A stretch of 64,000 nt of DNA. It comes from Ponticaulis profundi. Lineage in GTDB: Bacteria > Pseudomonadota > Alphaproteobacteria > Caulobacterales > Hyphomonadaceae. This document shows positions 26,511 through 35,280 of the stretch, one piece after another. The position numbers were made by a program, and so were the translations under genes. The notes under the pieces are model-generated. The model had not been told where the DNA came from. It saw nothing but the letters and a program-made list of their open reading frames with translations, and searched no databases. The stretch is from contig NZ_JBHSSW010000003.1 in assembly GCF_042659465.1 (NCBI RefSeq), positions 277,534-341,533 of the forward strand, given 5' to 3'. Within the stretch, counting starts at the first letter, position 1, and each line of letters starts with the position of its first letter.

Positions 26511-26852
26511 TTAGCCGCATTGCAGGACTTTTGACGTCTGCAGCGATTTGCAAAGGTCCGGATTGCCATTGCAGCAATCTGCGACAATGCCTTCGACCAT
26601 GCCGCTGACGCTTTCAATGTCAGCCGAATAGTAAAGTGTGCGCCCATCGCGCCGGGCAGAGACCAGCCCTGTGCGGGACAGAATGCCGAGATGCGTGGAT
26701 AGTGTGTTCGGCAGAATATCGAGCTCGGATGCAAGCTGGCCAGCAGGAATACCGTCCGGACCGGCCTTCATCAGGCGCCGAAACACGCGAAACCGGCTCT
26801 CCTGACCGAGCGCGGCCAATTGATCGATAATGTGCTTGGGTGTGTCGGGCAT
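26511..26852 (-). CDS. arsR: ArsR-family arsenite-responsive repressor
   Basis: 113-residue winged-helix repressor. HTH at about residues 35-65 (GQLASELDILPNTLSTHLGI) and wing SARRDGRTLYYSA. The C-terminus carries CC and C spaced as Cys93, Cys94 and Cys101, the same arrangement as the C-terminal As(III) site described for the Acidithiobacillus ferrooxidans ArsR, rather than the ELCVCDL site in the DNA-binding helix of the E. coli type. So arsenite sensing is likely. It lies 95 bases downstream of acr3 on the same strand. A seven-bp hairpin at 26460-26479 follows but has no T run. Confidence 0.92.
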   Translation of the reverse strand: MPDTPKHIIDQLAALGQESRFRVFRRLMKAGPDGIPAGQLASELDILPNTLSTHLGILSRTGLVSARRDGRTLYYSADIESVSGMVEGIVADCCNGNPDLCKSLQTSKVLQCG

Positions 26853-26947
26853 GGGCTCGGCCTGATTGTCTTGTTATCTTGTGCACCTGCCGATTACAGG
26901 GATGGCAAACTTGTTCGTAATCGCGCCAGCCGTCAATCTGGCAATCT

Positions 26948-27994
26948 TTACAGGCTGTGGTCGTGCGCTGTGTCCTCGGCAGGAAAGCGTGCGCGTGTCC
27001 TGTTGGCGAAGGCGACCAGAGACAGCATGACAGGCACTTCCACCAGCACGCCGACCACAGTGACGAGTGCAGCGCCGGAATTCAGACCATAAAGACCAAT
27101 GGCGACTGCAACGGCGAGTTCGAAGAAGTTGGACGTTCCGATCAGCGCGCAGGGGGCTGCAATCCGGTGCGGCACTTTCCAGGCAAAGGCGGCCGCATAG
27201 GCAATCGCAAAAATACCATAGGACTGTATCAGGATCGGCACCGCGATCAGGGCGATCAGTATCGGATTGTCCAGAATGACCTGGCCCTGAAATCCGAACA
27301 ACAGAATGACCGTCCCAAGCAGGCCGAGCACGGAATAGGGCTTAACAGCCGCGGTAAAGGCATCGACCCTGGCTTGCGACCCACCCCGCAACAGCGCGAT
27401 CCGCGTCAGCGTGCCAGCAACGAGCGGCACCACAACATAAAGCACGACAGAAAGCGTCAGCGTTGCCCACGGAATTTCAATGTCCGTCACGCCGAGCAGC
27501 AGAGCCACAATTGGCGCAAACGCGAAAACCATGATCACATCATTCATGGAGACCTGAACCAGCGTGTAGTTCGGATCGCCTTTGGTAAGCTGTGACCAGA
27601 CAAACACCATGGCTGTGCACGGGGCTGCGCCGAGCAGGATGAGGCCTGCGATATACTGGCTCGCATCCTCGGTCGGGATGAAGCCGGCAAACACATAGCG
27701 GAAGAACAGAACGCCAAGCGCCGCCATGGTGAAGGGTTTGATCAGCCAGTTGACCACAAGTGTGATGATCAGGCCCTTCGGACGGGTGTGGATCTGCTTC
27801 AGGCTGGCAAAATCGATCGACACCATCATCGGGTAGACCATGGCCCAGATCAGCACCGCCACCAGCAGATTGACGCTGGCGTATTCCAGCGAGGCCAGCG
27901 CGGCAAAGACATCAGGAAACAGGGTGCCCAGGGTGATCCCGACCGCGATACAGATCGCGACCCAGACAGACAGAAAGCGTTCGAAAAAGCCCAT
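26948..27994 (-). CDS. acr3: Arsenite efflux transporter Acr3
   Basis: 348-residue, ten-helix transporter of the ACR3 family (bile/arsenite/riboflavin transporter superfamily) that exports arsenite or antimonite using the proton motive force. The essential cysteine of the fourth helix is visible in LGAAPCTAMVFVWSQLTKGD (Cys126), and the conserved glutamate of the ninth helix in GVLVEVPVML. SFGTSNFFELA-type motif appears as IGTSNFFELAVAVAIGLYG. It precedes arsR, unlike the more common arsR-first order. An imperfect inverted repeat (CATTTCA / TGAAAATG) at 28046-28067, about 50 bases upstream of the ATG, is a possible operator. Confidence 0.94.
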   Translation of the reverse strand: MGFFERFLSVWVAICIAVGITLGTLFPDVFAALASLEYASVNLLVAVLIWAMVYPMMVSIDFASLKQIHTRPKGLIITLVVNWLIKPFTMAALGVLFFRYVFAGFIPTEDASQYIAGLILLGAAPCTAMVFVWSQLTKGDPNYTLVQVSMNDVIMVFAFAPIVALLLGVTDIEIPWATLTLSVVLYVVVPLVAGTLTRIALLRGGSQARVDAFTAAVKPYSVLGLLGTVILLFGFQGQVILDNPILIALIAVPILIQSYGIFAIAYAAAFAWKVPHRIAAPCALIGTSNFFELAVAVAIGLYGLNSGAALVTVVGVLVEVPVMLSLVAFANRTRARFPAEDTAHDHSL

Positions 27995-28126
27995 CAGAGC
28001 GCTCCGCGAAGATCAAGAGATGGCGTGTGTCGCGATCTCCTAACGCATTTCATCCGCTTTGAAAATGACAGTTCTGGAATTATCGAAACAAAATAGAGGG
28101 GCTCGTCTCACGGACGGGAGAAGCGT

Positions 28127-28444
28127 CTAGCTGGACGTCGAAGACGAAACGAGAAACCGCAGGGCGGAAGGGTAAAATGCCAGCATCCAGGCGACCAAAC
28201 ATGCAGAAAGCGTAAAGACCAATGGAAGCAGGAGAAACGCAAAGCCGCCGCCATCGCGAAGCACGCACAGCCCAAACGAGACCGCCAGAAGTGTCCATCC
28301 AAGCGGCCTGAAATAAGCGGGCGGCGTCGGCGCACCATTTCCATCGACGACCTTGCGGAGATTTCGCGGCTGGCTCAGCGAGAGCCAGACAGAACCCAGA
28401 AGGCCGGACACGAAAATCAGGATCAACAAAAGCGCAGCGATCAT
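28127..28444 (-). CDS. DUF3325-family small membrane protein
   Basis: 105 residues with three hydrophobic helices. DUF3325 proteins are recognised mainly by their place at the end of siderophore receptor/PepSY operons, and this one follows that pattern: start codon directly abuts the PepSY gene stop. Motifs are SLSQPRNLRKV after the first helix and RPLGWTLLAVSFGLCVLRDG. Biochemical role unknown; presumably an inner-membrane accessory of iron release. Last gene of the five-gene operon. Confidence 0.8.
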   Translation of the reverse strand: MIAALLLILIFVSGLLGSVWLSLSQPRNLRKVVDGNGAPTPPAYFRPLGWTLLAVSFGLCVLRDGGGFAFLLLPLVFTLSACLVAWMLAFYPSALRFLVSSSTSS

Positions 28445-30055
28445 TCAGTTTTGCTCCGCAGGTCTGTCAGGCAGGGCGCTCGCCGCACCGCTGGCGTCAG
28501 GGCCTGCCGATGTCGCAAATGCCTTGCTCAGACGAAGCGCAAAATATCCGGCCAGGATAGAGGTCAGGATCAGCATGAGGTCCACTCCGGCAACAGCCCA
28601 CAACCCACTTGTCATCGAGGTGATCAGATGATCGCCTGTGGTCAGCCAGTTCAGTCCGACGGCCATGAGCGCCAGAACGCCAATCGCGAAACTCTGTTCA
28701 TGCCAGGCTGCCTTGCCACGAAGACAGGCATGAAGCGTGCTGACAATCCAGACCGCGAAGAATGCCCAGATCTCCAGATCGTGGCGGTGTACATCCAGTG
28801 AAATGCTTTTCGGGATCAGACGGTTCGATATCATGAAGGCCGCACTGGCCAGTATGACGCCGCAGATCGCACTCACGCTGAGCGCGCGGATAAAGCGAAT
28901 GGAAAACGGGTCTGACATGCCTTTTCTGATGCGCGAATGCATCCAGAAAATCAGACCAGAGCCGATCATTGCGCAGCCGGTCAGGCCGCCGAAAAAGTAT
29001 AGCCAGCGCAGAGGCCAGTGATCGAACTGAATCCAGTGCAGGCCTTCCAGCCAGTTCATGGCGTGATGGATCGTTTTGGGGGAGAAACGGTTCAGGACCT
29101 CGCCCGTCTGCGGATCGAAGCTGATCTGGTCAGGGCCTATCGCGACCCGGCGGCTTGGAAAATACCGTTCGGCAAAGACATAGGTGTTGGCATCGCCGTA
29201 ATTGAAAATGCCCATCCATTCGGGCTCGCTTGTTGCAGAGCCTTCCTCTGCGCGCCAGATTTCCTCAGCGCGATTGTAAAAGCGATCCAGACTGGTGACC
29301 GGCGCGCCGGGGCGGTCTGCAAGGTCGATATGGTGCTGGGCATATCCCTCAATCTGCGCATTATAAGCCCGCAAATTGCCTTCATAAGGCACGCTGATCG
29401 GCCAGGGAAAATACACCGTTGCAAAGATCACAAGACCACTGAGCGGCAGCAGGAAATGGAGCGGCAGGCCTACCATTGCCGTCAGATTATGGAAATCCAG
29501 AGATGCCCGCCGCGTTCTGGTCTTTGGACGGAAAGTGAAGAATTCCTGGAATATCTTTCGATGGATGAAAAGCCCGGAGATGATGAGGATCAGCATGCCC
29601 ATGGCGGCAATACCAACGACCAGATATCCAAGAATGCCGGGCATATGAAGCATGTAGTGGAAGTGAAAAAAGAACTCACTTCCGGCATGACTGTCTGTCA
29701 GATCAAGCGTGGCACCGGTTTGCGGATCAAGGAAATCCTCGCGCGTATGGCCGCTCTGATCTTCGTAATAGAGGCGGATCGCGGGAATGCGGTCACGCGG
29801 CGGTGCGACCCAGAATTCAGATCCGACCGCCGGGTTGATGTCGTCCAGTCTTGGCAGGACGGCCTCGTCAATGGACACAGTCTCTGAAGCTGGAAAGCGA
29901 AGTTCCGGGATCATCCACTGGTCAATCTCCCGGTCGAAAACCGTCAGCGTGCCGGTCCAGAACACTGCGAAGAGCACAGCCGACAGCCCCAGCCCCAGCC
30001 AAGTGTGCAGCCATCCCATGGAGTCGCGAAAGGATTTGGTGATGCGTGTGCTCAT
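28445..30055 (-). CDS. PepSY-associated membrane protein, iron-uptake linked
   Basis: 536-residue inner-membrane protein with PepSY-type periplasmic regions. It begins with SMGWLHTWLGLGLSAVLFAVFWTGTLTVF, the hallmark first membrane helix with conserved His, then a periplasmic domain of about 150 residues, further helices with HFHYMLHMPGILGYLVVG and LDFHNLTAMVGLPLHFLLPLSG, and a four-helix C-terminal half. The many paired histidines in helices suggest a b-type haem or ferric reductase function, as proposed for related FoxB/PiuB-type siderophore reductases. Four bases separate it from the DUF3649 gene, and it abuts the DUF3325 gene. Confidence 0.86.
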   Translation of the reverse strand: MSTRITKSFRDSMGWLHTWLGLGLSAVLFAVFWTGTLTVFDREIDQWMIPELRFPASETVSIDEAVLPRLDDINPAVGSEFWVAPPRDRIPAIRLYYEDQSGHTREDFLDPQTGATLDLTDSHAGSEFFFHFHYMLHMPGILGYLVVGIAAMGMLILIISGLFIHRKIFQEFFTFRPKTRTRRASLDFHNLTAMVGLPLHFLLPLSGLVIFATVYFPWPISVPYEGNLRAYNAQIEGYAQHHIDLADRPGAPVTSLDRFYNRAEEIWRAEEGSATSEPEWMGIFNYGDANTYVFAERYFPSRRVAIGPDQISFDPQTGEVLNRFSPKTIHHAMNWLEGLHWIQFDHWPLRWLYFFGGLTGCAMIGSGLIFWMHSRIRKGMSDPFSIRFIRALSVSAICGVILASAAFMISNRLIPKSISLDVHRHDLEIWAFFAVWIVSTLHACLRGKAAWHEQSFAIGVLALMAVGLNWLTTGDHLITSMTSGLWAVAGVDLMLILTSILAGYFALRLSKAFATSAGPDASGAASALPDRPAEQN

Positions 30056-30059
30056 GACC

Positions 30060-30350
30060 TTATCCAGACACCAGTTTCGGGGCGAGGATCACCATGGCGA
30101 TTGCCGCTGCCAGCATGCCTGCGCTGACAGACAGGAAATAGCGGGTTGCGATGATCCAGATGAAGGTGATCGGAAACATCAGGCAACCGACAAGCACCCC
30201 CAGCAGCAAAGCCTCGGTTTGCACCATGCCCAGATGCGGCAACCCTGTGCCCATCAGGGCCATCAGCCCGTTCGCAAAGACGTAACTGACAATCGTTGCG
30301 GACAGGAGACGCAGCGTGCGCATCAGATTGGTGTGCCGTACAACGCTCAT
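30060..30350 (-). CDS. DUF3649-family iron-uptake-associated membrane protein
   Basis: 96 residues with three membrane helices (about 15-33, 40-66 and 72-92). Small proteins of this kind, annotated DUF3649 or 'iron transporter', occur between TonB siderophore receptors and PepSY proteins. Its start overlaps the sulfotransferase stop by four bases (ATGA), so translation is coupled. Function unknown, inner-membrane location likely. Confidence 0.75.
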   Translation of the reverse strand: MSVVRHTNLMRTLRLLSATIVSYVFANGLMALMGTGLPHLGMVQTEALLLGVLVGCLMFPITFIWIIATRYFLSVSAGMLAAAIAMVILAPKLVSG

Positions 30351-31828
30351 GACTGCGCCTCGAATGCTGCGGTCAGCGGACCAAGGTGCGGCTCATAGTG
30401 ACGCCATTTCGCCATGGCCGAGCGGTAGACCGGTTGACGGACCTGCCAACGGCTTGGCGTCTGAACCGCTCTGTCATTCTCATGAAATTGCAGAAGCTGC
30501 GCCTCCCAGCCGAGATCAAGGAAGTCTGTGATCCGGCGCGCCTGTGTCTCAAGATCAGAGACCGTATCTTCATAGTCGACGGTCAGAATGTTCAGCTGTG
30601 TCACGGCCTCCCAGTGCGCCATGAGACGGCGATAGCCGCGCCAGTAATGTGCGATGTCCTCAAGCGAGGTCGACCAGGTCTGCTGAAGATTGAAGTTATG
30701 TGCAAAAATCGAAAGGCCGCAGTCCCTGATATCGCGTCGGCAATGAATGATCCTGGCATTTGGCAGGGCCAGCGCCACCAGTCCCAGATGCCAGAAATTC
30801 AGCGGTTGCTTGTCAATGACGCGGCGCGCCGTGTCTGGCGCTCTGCTTCGCGACTGTTGCAGATAGTCGGCGCTCAGCTCCGCAATATGGTGCTCATTCA
30901 AATGCACCACGCAGTCAGGCCAGGCAGGATCGGGTTTGCCCAATCGGTCCGGTGTGCCGGTCGCAAGGTCTGTCAGCACGTTCAGCTCGCCCGCTCCGAA
31001 ACCGGATGAATGCGATGACATGATCTGTTCGGTCAGCGTGGTTCCGGAACGTGGCAGCCCCACCACGAAGACCGGCTGTGAGGAGGCATTGCCCCAACGG
31101 CGGCGCGCGTGGAAAAAATCTTCGGAAAACAGGTCGATCAGACGGTCGATGCGTTCATCAAATGCTTTGCGATCAAATGTGCCTGACTGACGCTGGCGCG
31201 CTGCATTCGCGGTCTCAAAGGCATGGAACGCCGCATCATATTGCTTCAGGCGGTCATATGCCTTGCCAAGTCCATATCCAAGCAGAGCTTTGTCTCTGTC
31301 ACGGATATCGGATTCGAGTAAGCGTGCGGCGTCAGCCTGCTCGTCTTCGATATCGACATGTGCGCCCAGTCCCAGAAGACAGGCGAGCGCTTCGCGATTG
31401 TGTGGTTCAATCGACAGGGCAGAGCGATAGGATGCGGCCGCAGCCTCGGGCGCGCCGAGATCCTCCTGTAATTGCCCCAGCCCAAAATGCCCGGCGGCGC
31501 TTTGCGGATGCGCTGACAGGACATTGCGGTATTCGGTTTCGGCAGCATCGGTATGGCCGAGATTCTTGTGAGCGGTCGCCAGAAGCAATCGCGCCGTTTC
31601 ATCGCCTGGCGCAACCGCCACCGCTCGCATCAGGCACTGACGCGCCTCTTCGAACTGGCTGTTGGCGTCCAGAACCCGGCTTAGCCCGATCCATGGCGCA
31701 ACAACGGCCGGGTTCGCTCTCAGAGAATTGCGAAACGCATCAAGCGCGCCAGCAAGATTGCCAGCGCGCCGTGATGTTTCTCCGATTTCAAACCAGTCTC
31801 TGGCCGTATGCGATGGTGGGGGCATCAA
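30347..31828 (-). CDS. Tetratricopeptide-repeat sulfotransferase
   Basis: 493 residues in two parts. Residues 10-210 form about five TPR repeats (for example AGHFGLGQLQEDLGAPEAAA). Residues 250-480 are a PAPS-dependent sulfotransferase: the 5'-phosphosulfate-binding loop is VFVVGLPRSGTTLTEQIM (253-270) and the 3'-phosphate-binding region is IIHCRRDIRDCGLSIFAHNF. Sulfotransferases of this fused type sulfate protein tyrosines or small molecules. It starts four bases after the TonB receptor stop and overlaps the next gene, so it is an integral part of an iron-uptake operon, although its substrate (receptor, siderophore or another envelope component) is unknown. Confidence 0.88.
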   Translation of the reverse strand: MMPPPSHTARDWFEIGETSRRAGNLAGALDAFRNSLRANPAVVAPWIGLSRVLDANSQFEEARQCLMRAVAVAPGDETARLLLATAHKNLGHTDAAETEYRNVLSAHPQSAAGHFGLGQLQEDLGAPEAAAASYRSALSIEPHNREALACLLGLGAHVDIEDEQADAARLLESDIRDRDKALLGYGLGKAYDRLKQYDAAFHAFETANAARQRQSGTFDRKAFDERIDRLIDLFSEDFFHARRRWGNASSQPVFVVGLPRSGTTLTEQIMSSHSSGFGAGELNVLTDLATGTPDRLGKPDPAWPDCVVHLNEHHIAELSADYLQQSRSRAPDTARRVIDKQPLNFWHLGLVALALPNARIIHCRRDIRDCGLSIFAHNFNLQQTWSTSLEDIAHYWRGYRRLMAHWEAVTQLNILTVDYEDTVSDLETQARRITDFLDLGWEAQLLQFHENDRAVQTPSRWQVRQPVYRSAMAKWRHYEPHLGPLTAAFEAQS

Positions 31829-31832
31829 ACCC

Positions 31833-33965
31833 TCAGAATCTGCCGCTCACTGTAAAGACGGCGGTTAGCGGGGCACCCAGAACCGTACCATAGGTAAAGC
31901 TCTGGCCCGGATTGCTGTCTGCGTTTTCGACATATGTTTCATCGAAAAGGTTCAGCACATCAAAGGAGACGTCAATGTTCTCACGAACTGGGTAAGACAC
32001 ATTCAGATCAGCGATCGTATAGCTGTCAAACAGGCCGACATCGCCGACATATCGTGCACCACCGCCAAGTGACAGACCAGCCAGCGTGCCGGTCTGAACC
32101 TCATAGCTGAGATAAGCGCTGGCCGTCTCTTCGATGATGGCAGGGGCAGGCAAGAGCGCGCCATCCTCTTCCTCGACATCGGTGCTGCCAAGATTGAGGT
32201 TCAGATTTAACGCGTCGGTTGGGCGAATGTTGGCGCTGAGCTCAAAACCCTGAACGGTCAGCTCACCAATGCTGGCATAGAAGAATTCTCCCTGGCCATT
32301 ATTCGGGTCCAGCACGCCGACATTCTTGCGGATGGAATGGAAGAAGGCGGTTTCAAACGACACAATGCCGTCAAAGAGCGCGCCTTTTGCCCCAAGTTCA
32401 TAACCGTCCGACGTTTCCGCGGGCAGGGGAGAGGCGTCGCGCCGATCACCAAACTGTGAGTCGAAAGACTGGGCGAAGCTCGCATAGACATTGATGTCTT
32501 CGGTCGCTTCATAGGTTGCGCCGAGCCGGAAGGTGACCTCGCCATCATCATAAGGGACGGCATTGCCTCTGCGGGTATTGATCCGGATCGCATCATCATA
32601 GCGTACGCCGCCAATGACGGTCAGCCGGTCCGTTGGGCGGATCGCGGCTTCTGCATAGACCGAATTGAGCTCGCTTTCGAACGAGGAGAAGGGCGCAAAC
32701 GTCGCCGGGTCCTGTACCGGGCCAAAGCGCGGCGCATCGAGCTCATCGAGGCGAACCGCTTCAACGAATGGGAAAGCGCCAAACGCGCGTTCGAAATTGG
32801 TGTCATTATAAGAGGCACCGACAACGAAATCCTGCTGCTGACCCCAGAACTCGGCCTGATAGGCCAGCTGTGCATCCAGGAATGTCGCGTCCTGTGTCGT
32901 CGCGCCTGCAAAACCATAGGCATACACATACGGGTCGTTTGCGCCGATGCCCGGTCCGCCATCGGCATAATTATAGTTATAAAGACCGACCGTGTTCTGA
33001 TAGTCGAAGTCGGTTTCCTGATAGCTGCCACGGACGGTCAGCTTCAGATTGTCCAGAAAATCATGGACGAATTCCGATGCGTAATAGGTATCCTTGGAGA
33101 CCGCTTCTCCATTGGCGAGGCCGGTAAATGTGCTGGTGTCGATTTCATCCGGAATGCTGCCATCAGACATCAGTGGAAAGCCGGAGTTCGGATTGGAGGT
33201 CGTCTCTGTATAGGAGACGCTGGCTTTCAGCGCGGTTGCCGGGCCGAAGTCGAACGCGACGACCGGCCGGATCGCAAAGGTTTCGCGTTTGGTTTCTTCC
33301 GCGTCAAACTGATAGTCGCGATAAGCGCCTGACAGGCGGAACAGCACGCCGTCAGCCTGTTCGATCTCACCCATGTTGAAATCGAATTCGCCGCCAATAC
33401 TGCCGAAATGATCGGCGCGGACTTTGAAGTCTGTAAATTGCTCGGCTTCCGGTGATTTCGTCACGGCGTTGATGACGCCGCCCGCTGCAACAGGGCCCAA
33501 TGCGATGGAAGCAGGTCCCTTGAGCACTTCATACCGGTCAATAAAGGCATCATCGCGGGCGCCGGATCCGCGAAACTCATTCGAGACGCGGTTGTCGACG
33601 AGAACGTTGGCAAAGAAGCCGCGGGATTTGAAGCTCGGTGTTCCCGTGCCCAGCCGGTCTTCAGACAGGGTGATGTTCGGGAGCGTGGTCAGCGCCTCGA
33701 TCGGGCGCGTGAAGTTCCGGTCATCCAGAAAATCACGGTCGAGAATGTTCAGTGTAAAAGGCAGTTCTTCCGGTGGGACGGGAATGCGGTCAATCAGGGA
33801 CTGCTGGAAGCGGCCTTTGACCTCAATTGTGTCCTGACGAAGTTCGTCTGATGTGTCGCTCTCTGTTTGCGCAAATGCCGTTTGTGCGCTTGCGATCAGG
33901 GCTGTTGCAGAAACAGCAGCAAGCAGGTGTGCGGCGAGCCCGGAAGGTTTAAAATTCGATGTCAT
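31833..33965 (-). CDS. TonB-dependent siderophore receptor
   Basis: About 710 residues. Signal peptide ends ASAQTAFAQ; the plug shows the siderophore-receptor signature ELPFTLNILDRDFLDDRN, then PSFKSRGFFANVLVDN and IDRYEVLKGPASIALGPVAAGGVINAVTKSPEAE. The barrel ends AVFTVSGRF with terminal Phe. Start at ATG 33965 with GGGGATT upstream. Two Fur-like boxes lie 30 and 90 bases upstream. First gene of a tight five-gene operon with a TPR-sulfotransferase, DUF3649, PepSY and DUF3325 proteins. Likely ferric-siderophore uptake; no siderophore synthesis genes are seen, so it probably uses xenosiderophores. Confidence 0.94.
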   Translation of the reverse strand: MTSNFKPSGLAAHLLAAVSATALIASAQTAFAQTESDTSDELRQDTIEVKGRFQQSLIDRIPVPPEELPFTLNILDRDFLDDRNFTRPIEALTTLPNITLSEDRLGTGTPSFKSRGFFANVLVDNRVSNEFRGSGARDDAFIDRYEVLKGPASIALGPVAAGGVINAVTKSPEAEQFTDFKVRADHFGSIGGEFDFNMGEIEQADGVLFRLSGAYRDYQFDAEETKRETFAIRPVVAFDFGPATALKASVSYTETTSNPNSGFPLMSDGSIPDEIDTSTFTGLANGEAVSKDTYYASEFVHDFLDNLKLTVRGSYQETDFDYQNTVGLYNYNYADGGPGIGANDPYVYAYGFAGATTQDATFLDAQLAYQAEFWGQQQDFVVGASYNDTNFERAFGAFPFVEAVRLDELDAPRFGPVQDPATFAPFSSFESELNSVYAEAAIRPTDRLTVIGGVRYDDAIRINTRRGNAVPYDDGEVTFRLGATYEATEDINVYASFAQSFDSQFGDRRDASPLPAETSDGYELGAKGALFDGIVSFETAFFHSIRKNVGVLDPNNGQGEFFYASIGELTVQGFELSANIRPTDALNLNLNLGSTDVEEEDGALLPAPAIIEETASAYLSYEVQTGTLAGLSLGGGARYVGDVGLFDSYTIADLNVSYPVRENIDVSFDVLNLFDETYVENADSNPGQSFTYGTVLGAPLTAVFTVSGRF

Positions 33966-33996
33966 AATCCCCAGTCCCAAAATCGAAATCAATATT

Positions 33997-34011
33997 TGCT
34001 AATAATTCGCA
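33997..34011. promoter_or_regulatory. Second Fur-like box, proximal
   Basis: TGCTAATAATTCGCA, a 7-1-7 element matching 12 of 15 positions of the upstream perfect box; about 30 bases before the receptor ATG. Weaker evidence than the distal site. Confidence 0.45.
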
Positions 34012-34053
34012 ATAACAAATTCGGGCCTAGCGAGTTGTTTGAGGCATTGCAAC

Positions 34054-34068
34054 TGATAATAATTATCA
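34054..34068. promoter_or_regulatory. Fur box upstream of the siderophore operon
   Basis: TGATAATAATTATCA, a perfect 7-1-7 inverted repeat identical in form to the Fur consensus (TGATAAT-N-ATTATCA), about 90 bases upstream of the siderophore receptor ATG. Iron-loaded Fur would repress the operon. Confidence 0.8.
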
Positions 34069-34175
34069 ATCTGCGTGAAAATGCCGATTTCATGAGAATG
34101 AGCCGCGCTGAACGCGATCAGGCGCAGTTTCAGGCGAGCTTGTCTCGCTGCTGGGACATGTTTTGGCAGAAGAAA

Positions 34176-34250
34176 TGGTGGGCGGTACTGGGATTGAACC
34201 AGTGACCCCTACGATGTCAACGTAGTGCTCTCCCGCTGAGCTAACCGCCC
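34176..34250 (-). tRNA. tRNA-Val (anticodon GAC)
   Basis: Full cloverleaf on the minus strand: acceptor GGGCGGT pairs with ACCGCCC, D-arm AGCTCAGCGGGAGAGCA, anticodon stem CTACG/CGTAG enclosing TTGACAT (anticodon GAC, valine), T-arm GTTCAATCC. The CCA end is encoded (34176-34178). 75 bases including CCA. Confidence 0.97.
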
Positions 34251-34257
34251 TCATTTG

Positions 34258-34284
34258 GAAAACCGGGCAGAAAAGCCCCGTTTC
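34258..34284 (-). terminator. Possible terminator after the SpoU methyltransferase gene
   Basis: On the minus strand AACGGGGC, a six-base loop and GCCCGGTT with one mismatch, followed by TTTTCC. It lies between the methyltransferase stop and the tRNA gene. Moderate support. Confidence 0.4.
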
Positions 34285-34377
34285 GGGAAGCGGTCATAAA
34301 TCACAAAGCGCTATCGCTCGTCAATCGGCTTTTTGCGGAAAATGGCGCAAACTTCATGCGGCATGACATAAGCTGGC

Positions 34378-35184
34378 TCAGCCCGACAATCGGTGCGACA
34401 GGGCGATGGCAAGACTTGTCGCAACATTCAGGCTGTCGACAGCGTTCGCCATGGGAATGCGCACCCGTTCGCCGCGCGCAAGCAGGGCGTCACTCAGGCC
34501 CGGCCCTTCCGGCCCCAGCACCAGGCAAAGCCTGTCCGGTCGGGGTGTCTTGTAAAGATTGGTTGCCGTCTCTCCGGGGGTGAGCGTCCAGATCGTCCAG
34601 CCCTCACCTTTGAGCGTATCGAGCAGCGTTTCGCCGCTACCACCATGATAATAGGGCAGCCAGAGGGCCGTGCCTGCGGAGACGCGAATGGCCTTTCGAT
34701 AGAGCGGATCGCAGCTTGTCTCATCCAGCACCACGCCGTCGGCGCCCAGCGCCGCGCAATTTCGAAAGACCGCGCCGACATTGTCATGGTTGGATGTGCC
34801 AATGCAGAGCGCCAGCGTCGTGGCGCCCGTTTGCGCCGATAGCCAGCCCCCAAAGTCTGTTTCCGGCGCTTTGCGCGCACAGGCAAGAATGCCGCGATGG
34901 ATCGGAAAGCCGGCAATCTGGTCCATCAGGCTTTGCGGCGCTGTGTAAATCGGCACGCTGTAGGGTAGTTTCTCAAGCAGCTCGGCGAGAACCGGCACGC
35001 GGCCTTCTTCCAGAAAGACGCTGTCCAGATCGAACCGGGCCCGCGTGATGCAGACCTCCAGCGTGACTTTGCCTTCGACCAGAAACAGTCCGTCACGGCC
35101 TGTCAGATCGCGCTCACGCACGGCCGTATAGGGCGCAATACGAGGGTCATCTCTGGATGTGACGGCGTGAAGGTTCAGGGCCAA
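34378..35184 (-). CDS. TrmH/SpoU-family RNA 2'-O-methyltransferase
   Basis: SPOUT-fold methyltransferase acting on tRNA or rRNA ribose. C-terminal SpoU motifs: ALCIGTSNHDNVGAVFRNC (motif 1), LVLGPEGPGLSDALL (motif 2) and RIPMANAVDSLNVATSLAIA (motif 3, the AdoMet-binding knot). The N-terminal part is the L30e-like RNA-binding region. The open frame extends to 35304 but that overlaps the divergent small membrane-protein gene at 35281; family members usually begin about ten residues before DDPRIAPY, so I favour the TTG at 35184 (after AAAGAGA). Start is uncertain. It is monocistronic. Confidence 0.85.
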   Translation of the reverse strand: MALNLHAVTSRDDPRIAPYTAVRERDLTGRDGLFLVEGKVTLEVCITRARFDLDSVFLEEGRVPVLAELLEKLPYSVPIYTAPQSLMDQIAGFPIHRGILACARKAPETDFGGWLSAQTGATTLALCIGTSNHDNVGAVFRNCAALGADGVVLDETSCDPLYRKAIRVSAGTALWLPYYHGGSGETLLDTLKGEGWTIWTLTPGETATNLYKTPRPDRLCLVLGPEGPGLSDALLARGERVRIPMANAVDSLNVATSLAIALSHRLSG

Positions 35185-35280
35185 GGCGGTGAGATCTCTT
35201 TGGATTGGCGATGTGCCGGGTGACTTGCCAAGCGGGCAGGAAGGCTCTCTTATTTCCGACACCAAATGTCGGGGGACAAT

